Of a DNA stretch of 21,490 bases, positions 1-6,119 are shown in pieces. The position numbers were made by a program, and so were the translations under genes. How positions within the stretch are numbered: position 1 is the first letter of the stretch; the number at the start of each line of letters is the position of its first letter. The stretch is taken from assembly GCA_001969505.1 (NCBI GenBank), contig LSSK01001500.1:1-21490 (forward strand), written 5' to 3'. Below the pieces are notes generated by a model. That model searched no databases. It saw only the letters and a program-made list of their open reading frames with translations, and was not told the DNA's origin. The stretch is from Zancudomyces culisetae. Taxonomy: Eukaryota > Kickxellomycota > Harpellomycetes > Harpellales > Legeriomycetaceae.

Positions 1-564
1 AAAATATAAGAGAGAAATATGGAAAAAAATCTATAAGATGATGGTGTGGGAGGAGGATGGGTCGGATTTTAGTAACTACAAAACATACTTTTTTTTGTAA
101 TGGCTAAACTGGATATATGCTCAATATGCACTATACATATTGACTGCATACTTTTATATTTAGTTGAATAGTTTTTTTTATAGTTAGTATAGTAATTATA
201 GCTGCTAGATTCAGTACAGATACCGACCAAAAGAAACCCCATCTCATTAGATCAAGTCTTATTTGAGGCTTTTTTTAGTTTAACTAGATGCCACGCACAA
301 ATCTAGCACCTACAGTTGAATAAACTATTATAGTAGGAGGTAGCAACGAAGGAAAAGCTATCACTTGAGTTAAAGGTTATCCTGTCCAACCAACACAGAT
401 GGTTTGGAAGTTGCAAAAATAAAAATAAAAGATCTATTAAAGATATAAGTAGTTGATGCAAATCGAGATTATAATAACCAGCTATTCCATTGATTTTTTC
501 CCACACCCCAATTTGTTACGAAAGCGAAGCGGAGTGATGTTACTGACAACCAGAAATTAACGTG

Positions 565-578
565 AAAAAAAAATTTTT
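565..578. promoter_or_regulatory. A9T5 tract junction
   Basis: Nine A followed by five T, preceded by GTG. It is one of six A(n)T(n) junctions in the window, all in gene-free 5' flanks. Poly(dA:dT) tracts exclude nucleosomes in yeasts, and the core resembles the RRPE-type sequence AAAAATTTT; a regulatory role here is inferred. Confidence 0.35.
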
Positions 579-694
579 CCGTAATTATGCGACTAATTAA
601 AAAAACTTGTGATTATTATATAACGAGTGTATGATTGTAGCTTGTAGTAATTGAATCACTTTGATTATTTGAACAAAAAGAATCACCCACCTGT

Positions 695-713
695 AAAAAA
701 AAAATTTTTTTTT
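695..713. promoter_or_regulatory. A10T9 tract junction
   Basis: Ten A followed by nine T, nearly self-complementary, about 425 nt upstream of the start codon at 1137. It pairs with the A9T5 tract about 115 nt to its left. A nucleosome-excluding or RRPE-like role is inferred from the sequence type only. Confidence 0.35.
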
Positions 714-1136
714 AATTTTTTGCATCTGCAAATAATATATGAAGAACGGAGGCTAAGAAAAGTAATACAACAAATGTAAAGGTGTGCATGCCGCATAAAA
801 CTAAAAATCACTAGAAAACAAGAAAAAAGGGCTGAAACACGAAAAATTTGGGAGATACAGGCGAAAAAATAGGTGCATCGATTTGAATAACAGGCCTAAT
901 GTCTTTGGAATACAATATCGAGAAACAAAAGATCTAGAAAACGACTGATGAAAAACGACATAGTGTAAGCGTTATTGTGGTATTTCGGGGAGTTATACTT
1001 GAGTATACACGCTTTTTTTAATAAAGAAAAAAGAGAATAAATGTCAAAATGAGAAAAGGGGAGTAAATAATGTGAATTTGATGACATTTTCTAAAAATAA
1101 ATAATAGGTTATAAACACACACAAAAAGAAGAAAAA

Positions 1137-4100
1137 ATGCAAGATTTTGAGGGGATCAAAGAAATACTGTTCGATTTTGAGGGGGTGAAGGATATGATAA
1201 CGAATATGAAGCATACGCAGGAGCATGAGGAGCTGAAAATAGAAGATCTAACCCTGATAAATGAAGATATTTTGGGACAATTGGCATTTGATCGCGGAAT
1301 GGGGGTAAGTGAGGACATAGAGCTTGGAGGGGAGCTGGAGATGAATGGAGATGGTGAGGATATTGAACACAAGCTGTTGGTAGAAAGTGTAATGCAGGCA
1401 TTGGGGCAGGCAAACAATGGGCTTGAGTTTGGAGAGAGGATGGTGGTAACACCGGAAATTTCAGAGATGGAACTTGGAATGAGAATAGATATGGGACTAG
1501 GAGACATTAGTGAAATGACTAAAATAGATCTTCCGAATGAGGGGCTAAAGAGAAAAAACAGTAAACGTCCAAGAGAGCTACAAGAGACAATAGAAAGTGA
1601 AGTGATATCTGGATGGTTGGATGAAACAAGTGAAATCAACAAGATAAGTGATGGAGAGAAAGAGAAAAAACGCAAGAAAAAGGAGGGGAAGAGGGGAGAA
1701 AATATGATTACGGGGTTGATTATGGACGCGGAACATATCGAGGATCTGGATACAATGGTAGACATACCAAAGTGGCTGCAGGATGTGCTGAGTAAAGGAG
1801 AGCAAATCCAAGAGATAGAACCTGTTGATTTGGGGTTCGATTTAAGCCAAAATCTAAACCTGGCCAACTTTGGAATTGAAGAGATGTTATTAGGACCAGT
1901 GAAGAAGGAAGGGGCCAAAGTGTATCAAGAGAGTGATGTGGAAGATATGAAAGACATGGGGGAGGTGGAGGAGACGGAGGAGATGAAGACGAGATCAGAA
2001 CTTGATAGCAAGATAGATGAATATAGCGAGGATGAGGAGTTAAATCGAGGACCGACGAGTTTTATAGGTGAAGACGGGATCCCATACTTGTCATTTTCGT
2101 ACACGGTGAAAGGGCGATTACAGCGCCACACAATTCGGCGAGATGTAGACAAAGTGAAGATAAGCGAAATTCCCGAGACGTTTCGGCTGCGCAATTGTGT
2201 GTACCCGCGGGCACACTGCAGTTTTGGCAACTACAGTGGGAATCGGTGGAAATATGAGACAGAGTGTAATGACTATGGGTGGCGGTTGGCCTTCCTAAAC
2301 CAAGAAAAATTGGCAGAGAAGCGTGGGATGTTACAGCGTGCAGTAGATAGCTACCGCAATCTTATGTTTGGACGCAAAAACCGGCGGACGAGCAAACAAA
2401 TGAAGCTGATGCAGCCAGAGTATGTTATAGGCGGTGGAAATGATGTGGAAAGTAGTGCAGCGGAAGAGAAGACCCGAGGGAGCAAAATTAAAGTGAAAGT
2501 CAAGGGTAAAGGTAAAAGCAAGGATAAGTCGAAAGCTAAGGGTAAAAACAAGGATGCTGTAGAAAAAATGAAGCTGGATGTGGGAGTAAAAGGGCAGGTT
2601 ATTGGTGATAATTCAGACATGGGTGGGAATGGCGATAGCGATAACGGCGTGGGTGCAGATAAGGACAGAACCAAGGAAGATAGTCTGGCATCTGCGTTTC
2701 GACAGCGATTCCTGCCGGCCAATCTGCAGCATGTGACAGAAACGTTCCACACAAGTTCGGATTTGCAGCCCAAAATGCTGCTGGTAGATGTGTTTTCGCA
2801 CTCGCGGTTCAATACGATTCGGATTAAAGCCGACATTGCCCAAGTCACATACGATGTACCCAAAAGTTTCATTGATGCTCATGCGCTATATCCTCGAGCA
2901 TCAGGAAAAAGCAAGGAGCGTTACGGCCCGTTGGCACTGGGTCGCTGGGCGTTTGAAGTCAGTTGCAATGAAATTGCGTGGAAACTTGCATGGCTGAACA
3001 AACCGCGGCTGACAAATCGACAGACCATTTTGCAAAAGTGTGTAGATGCATATCGGTGGCGAGTGTCCAGCCCACCCGTTTCTGCTCTACAATGTCTGGC
3101 ACATACACCCGAGGTTCATTCTGATCTCTTGTTTTTGACACTTTGGGTTCCCAGATGGGGCCGTAGGCAACTACTATCCAGAATATATCCAGACAATACT
3201 CAATCTTCCGCTGTTGACACATCACTTTCAAACAATACGAATCTTAAACCAAATATAAATACAAATACACAAATAGCCCTAAATCCAAACCCAAACCCAA
3301 ATCCAAATCCAAATCCACCTACAAATTCAGCTCCAAACCCAAGTCTAAATCCAAATATAGTTTCGACTTCCCTCACAGAATCCATTTCAAAAACCAACCT
3401 CAAAAAGAAACTCCCAAAGCCTAAAAGCACTAAAACTCTCTCAACTAAAAAACTCAAAAAATCACCTGAACCCTTACCCCTCCCTGCAAATACCAACAGC
3501 ATAAGCAGCAGCGACTCTACTCCTGCTCCTGCTCCTGCTCCTGACCTCTCCAACAATCCAGCTAACACTTTGCTTAATTCCAATTTACTTTCTATTCTAT
3601 CCAACCCAATCCACCACCAAAACTTTTTGATGCTCCTTAATTCTCTAACCCCATCATCGAACAACACCCCGCAAAATTATCAACAACAATCTCAGCATCT
3701 TTTACTACAGCATCTCTTGCTATTACAACAACATCAACAGCTCCAACAACTCCAACAGCAGCAGCAGCAGCAACAACAACCTGATCTTAAAAAAGTTGCC
3801 AAAAAAAAGAAAAAGTCTGAACAATCTCAATCCTCGTCTATACTCACTAAAAACACAATCTATTCAAAAGTTGAAAAATCGTCTTCAAAACCCGTCAGAA
3901 AAACCAAACTAAAAAAGAGCGCTAACAGTGCCGGAAGTATTAACCTTGCAATGACCTCGGCTCCTCAAAACCCATTGGCTACTGTCCCCATTGTCCGCAT
4001 CCCATCACCTTCCTCTCTTTCACCTCCAACTATTACCACTAACGTTTCCAAAACAACTACAATCGCCGTAAATAATACCTGCAGCAGTAGTAGTGTTGGT

Positions 4101-4583
4101 AATAATACCGGACCTGTAGATATGGGCCAGCCCTCTGTAAAACCAATAATTAGCATCAAGCCCAAACCTCCTCATCCATTCCCTGCTCACACCTCTATAT
4201 TACCTTCTACTTCTACCGTTAATACACACATGAATGCAAACCATACCTCTACTTCTAACCCAACTCCCAATCCCAACCCCAATCCCAATCCCAATAATAA
4301 TGCTAATACGTTGCCCTTGTCGGCCCTGTCGCCCTCGTCCGAGTCGAAAATCGCAAAACATGCTGCTTCGATCATTGCTGATGCTCTGTTGCGGCAATTC
4401 ACCAACAACAATCTCCTTGCTGCTAATCCAAATATTTCCAGCAACACCAATCCCATCACTACCACTACCACTGCGACTTCCAACCCAAGTACAGCCTCAA
4501 CACCAGCATCTAGTCTCAATACTGAAGATGGTGCTAGTGCTTCTGTGTCGAAATCTACTAGAAAAGGCTCTATTAATCTATAA
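1137..4583 (+). CDS. Fungal protein with two DUF8032-like domains and a low-complexity tail
   Basis: A single uninterrupted frame of 1148 residues. Residues about 1-318 are acidic and low in complexity and start with a small internal repeat, DFEGIK / DFEGVK. Residues about 319-409 and 548-643 are two copies of one domain. Both keep YPRA, then G-x-RW-x(Y/F)E-x2-CN-x2-(G/A)W(R/K)LA(W/F)LN, then L-x3-R and Q(R/K)-x-VD(S/A)YR. This pattern matches what I recall of the fungal domain called DUF8032, whose biochemical role is unknown to me. A Lys/Gly-rich linker separates the copies. Residues about 690-1148 are rich in Asn, Pro, Ser, Thr and Gln, with two Asn-Pro runs and a Gln run. The Lys-rich patches and disordered tail would suit a nuclear regulator, but that is inference. 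The gene ends 44 nt from the 3' end of the convergent NAT4 gene. Confidence 0.85.
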   Translation: MQDFEGIKEILFDFEGVKDMITNMKHTQEHEELKIEDLTLINEDILGQLAFDRGMGVSEDIELGGELEMNGDGEDIEHKLLVESVMQALGQANNGLEFGERMVVTPEISEMELGMRIDMGLGDISEMTKIDLPNEGLKRKNSKRPRELQETIESEVISGWLDETSEINKISDGEKEKKRKKKEGKRGENMITGLIMDAEHIEDLDTMVDIPKWLQDVLSKGEQIQEIEPVDLGFDLSQNLNLANFGIEEMLLGPVKKEGAKVYQESDVEDMKDMGEVEETEEMKTRSELDSKIDEYSEDEELNRGPTSFIGEDGIPYLSFSYTVKGRLQRHTIRRDVDKVKISEIPETFRLRNCVYPRAHCSFGNYSGNRWKYETECNDYGWRLAFLNQEKLAEKRGMLQRAVDSYRNLMFGRKNRRTSKQMKLMQPEYVIGGGNDVESSAAEEKTRGSKIKVKVKGKGKSKDKSKAKGKNKDAVEKMKLDVGVKGQVIGDNSDMGGNGDSDNGVGADKDRTKEDSLASAFRQRFLPANLQHVTETFHTSSDLQPKMLLVDVFSHSRFNTIRIKADIAQVTYDVPKSFIDAHALYPRASGKSKERYGPLALGRWAFEVSCNEIAWKLAWLNKPRLTNRQTILQKCVDAYRWRVSSPPVSALQCLAHTPEVHSDLLFLTLWVPRWGRRQLLSRIYPDNTQSSAVDTSLSNNTNLKPNINTNTQIALNPNPNPNPNPNPPTNSAPNPSLNPNIVSTSLTESISKTNLKKKLPKPKSTKTLSTKKLKKSPEPLPLPANTNSISSSDSTPAPAPAPDLSNNPANTLLNSNLLSILSNPIHHQNFLMLLNSLTPSSNNTPQNYQQQSQHLLLQHLLLLQQHQQLQQLQQQQQQQQQPDLKKVAKKKKKSEQSQSSSILTKNTIYSKVEKSSSKPVRKTKLKKSANSAGSINLAMTSAPQNPLATVPIVRIPSPSSLSPPTITTNVSKTTTIAVNNTCSSSSVGNNTGPVDMGQPSVKPIISIKPKPPHPFPAHTSILPSTSTVNTHMNANHTSTSNPTPNPNPNPNPNNNANTLPLSALSPSSESKIAKHAASIIADALLRQFTNNNLLAANPNISSNTNPITTTTTATSNPSTASTPASSLNTEDGASASVSKSTRKGSINL
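3282..3317 (+). repeat. Asn-Pro codon repeat (first copy)
   Basis: A run of alternating AAY CCN codons encoding six Asn-Pro pairs inside the disordered tail of the 1148-residue protein. The DNA looks like a 6-nt microsatellite (AATCCA / AACCCA) and may vary in length between strains. Confidence 0.75.
3753..3779 (+). repeat. Polyglutamine codon run
   Basis: Nine consecutive Gln codons (one CAA, five CAG, three CAA), preceded by further Gln/Leu/His codons from about 3726. It lies in the low-complexity tail, just before a Lys-rich patch. Confidence 0.75.
4257..4295 (+). repeat. Asn-Pro codon repeat (second copy)
   Basis: A second run of Asn-Pro codons in the same protein, about 950 nt after the first and with mostly CCC rather than CCA for Pro. 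The different codon usage suggests independent expansion rather than a recent copy of the first run. Confidence 0.7.
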
Positions 4584-4627
4584 AACTATAAAAGCCGCAC
4601 TACACTCAGCATTGATCTGGTCCGGCC

Positions 4628-5828
4628 CTATTGTAAAAGTATAATACTCAATATCTCATATCCACCGTCTTTATCCTGGCCATCACCACCTCCGCTCTCC
4701 TTCTTGGTTTCCAGTTTTTTGTTTACATCTGATGTTTCATCATACATAATTCCCAGCCTCCTGTAAAATTTTCCAGCTTTTATGTTATCTATCATATTTA
4801 CACACATTTCTTTGTAAGCAACTCACTTTATATGTATATTTTAACACTTGTACATCTTTTTCAATTTTTAAAAAAAGAAACCTCCCTACCTTTGAAATGT
4901 GTCAGCATCAGTTTTTTTAGCTTGTACTTTCTTCCAAGCTCAAGCATAATGTCAATCATATATCTTCCGAGGCCTTGGCTTTGATATTCTGGCAAAATTT
5001 GTATTTCGTAGCTATTTCATTAGCATTCTCGTTATTGTTTTAGGCAGTTACAGTAGTTATAAACAGTTTACACATACCAATAAATAACAGGGATTTCCTT
5101 CCGATTACACTTTTCAAAGTCAAAACGGAAACACAAAAAGCCAGCAAGACTTTCTTGCTGCAAACACTGAGCAGATATATTGGCTACACTATTACTAAAA
5201 GTTTCTTTGTCGGTATTACTGGCTTTGGTGTGAGCACAGTTATGTGGTATTGTGAGTATAACGAATCGTGAACTTCTGCAAAATATTTCTCGCTCCTTGT
5301 GCTTTCTATTCCAGCCGAGGCTCGAACATACATAGCTAGTTGACAATTTACAAGTTTAATAGGTAAGGTACACACACACACACATACACACACACATATA
5401 TATATATAATACATATTGTATGTATTCAAAAATCAAGCCATAAACATTATTGTACTTACTACTCTAAAACGTTATTTTCAATCAAATCAATCATTTTCTC
5501 TTTCAATTTCTCTTCGAGCAGTCGATGATCATTTATCCCCACAGCCTTAAACACACACATATCGACATTTTGTTCAATACTTCCCGAACTTGGCGAGTAT
5601 TTCAAATAAAATCTAGTATCTGGCTCTTCCAAACGTAACAGTGGCAGTTCGCGGTTTATATCGATCTATACGAATTTGCAAACAAAAAAAAAGTTGAAGA
5701 TTTGTGAGAAGATAACAGGTAGGGGGAGAGGGAGGGGGAGGAGTGTGAACACATTTTATTTTGATTTATTAAGTAGTGCTGACCTTTTTGCATATTTCAA
5801 TAAGTTTTTTGTCTTTTAATGTTCTCAT
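4628..5828 (-). CDS. NAT4: Histone N-alpha-acetyltransferase Nat4/Naa40 (NatD), five exons
   Basis: Exons, in coding order, are 5784-5828, 5460-5665, 5078-5335, 4890-5011 and 4628-4788 (792 nt, 263 residues). All joins keep frame. NatD acetylates the N-terminal serine of histones H4 and H2A from acetyl-CoA. Family landmarks run in order: LIEICKKIDINREL near residue 10, VDMCVFKAVG, the LGW..K.KE block at about 89-98, FLCFRFDFE, VIYCYEIQ, the acetyl-CoA loop Q180-S-Q-G-L-G185, KLMLTHFKDN at about 204-212, FYRRLG and a C-terminal GYEIL. Three of these blocks (EYVCSS, YCYE, FKDN) appear only after splicing, which strongly supports introns 2-4. Exon 1 is less sure because its donor is GTCAGC. Compared with human NAA40 there is an insertion of roughly 25 residues before FLCFRFD. 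The gene converges on the gene ending at 4583. Confidence 0.88.
4789..4889 (-). other. NAT4: NAT4 intron 4
   Basis: 101 nt, donor GTAGGG, acceptor GATAG. It splits the Asp codon of FKDN after its first base. The join restores the Naa40 block FK-x-N...FY-x2-LG. Confidence 0.8.
5012..5077 (-). other. NAT4: NAT4 intron 3
   Basis: 66 nt, the shortest intron in the window. Donor GTATGT; acceptor AATAG with a TGCTAAT branch-like sequence only a few bases upstream. It splits the Cys codon in YCYE after its second base; without splicing the frame reads YWYV then stops. Confidence 0.9.
5336..5459 (-). other. NAT4: NAT4 intron 2
   Basis: 124 nt, donor GTAAGT, acceptor ACTAG. The donor lies across an in-frame TAG that splicing removes. 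It splits the Tyr codon of LEYVCSS after its second base. It contains the CA/TA microsatellite at 5371-5408. Confidence 0.87.
5371..5408. repeat. CA/TA dinucleotide microsatellite
   Basis: An alternating CA run (with one TA interruption) passes into an alternating TA run. It lies wholly inside NAT4 intron 2. Alternating purine-pyrimidine DNA of this kind is slippage-prone. Confidence 0.85.
5666..5783 (-). other. NAT4: NAT4 intron 1 (probable)
   Basis: 118 nt, acceptor TATAG preceded at a distance by a strong C/T-rich tract on the coding strand (complement of 5719-5742). The donor GTCAGC is unusual; it is the only GT between the putative first exon and its in-frame stop. An intron is required because a TAG lies directly before exon 2, and the spliced KKIDINREL fits the family. 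Confidence 0.6.
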
Positions 5829-5858
5829 TTCATTTCATTGCGTTTCGTTTCGTTTCAT
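5825..5858 (-). promoter_or_regulatory. Chain of three micro-uORFs overlapping the NAT4 start
   Basis: Reading the minus strand, uORF1 starts at 5858 (seven codons, stop 5837-5835), uORF2 starts at 5838 (two codons, stop 5832-5830) and uORF3 starts at 5833 (two codons, stop 5827-5825). The stop of uORF1 overlaps the start of uORF2, and the stop of uORF3 overlaps the proposed NAT4 start at 5828, both as ATGA. They arise from a TTTCG/TTTCA pentamer repeat. A role in translation control is inferred and depends on the mRNA 5' end. Confidence 0.45.
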
Positions 5859-6119
5859 TGCGTTTATTTACAGTATTATATATAATAGTTTTTTTAACAA
5901 GTATAAATCAAGAAAAAAAAGGTGGAAAAACAGTAAATTATTACAGGTAAAGAGAGTATTTAAACCAACAACGTTGGACCTCACTTTTCTATATATATTT
6001 TTTTCTCGTTTGAATCAAGTAAACAACTACCAACAATCAAAATACCCAGAATCTTTCTTGTTTGTTGGTTTTTTTTTAATACCTCTCTGGTCATATCATC
6101 AAAATCAACAAGTAGATTA

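Larger units (their letters stand above)
1..1136. other. Intergenic region upstream of the duplicated-domain gene
   Basis: No gene is supported in these 1.1 kb. The short open frames on either strand are AT-rich, lack recognisable motifs and do not join through convincing splice sites. The stretch is presumably the 5' flank of the gene starting at 1137. It holds two A-tract/T-tract junctions (565-578 and 695-713), annotated separately. The last in-frame stop before the start codon is TAA at 1098-1100, so 1137 is the first possible ATG in that frame. An exon of a gene lying to the left of the window cannot be excluded. Confidence 0.6.

Noticed and set aside
3282-3317. CCAAACCCAAAC-like sequence as an interstitial telomere repeat
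   Set aside because: It is in frame, codes for Asn-Pro pairs, is irregular and is bounded by coding sequence.
3200-3667. A minus-strand frame rich in Gly-Phe and Gly-Ala
   Set aside because: It is the antisense of the Asn-Pro and Ala-Pro codon repeats in the 1148-residue protein.
5068-5346. A 92-codon minus-strand frame as a separate small gene
   Set aside because: Its core is NAT4 exon 3; the ATG used lies in intron 2 and the stop in intron 3.
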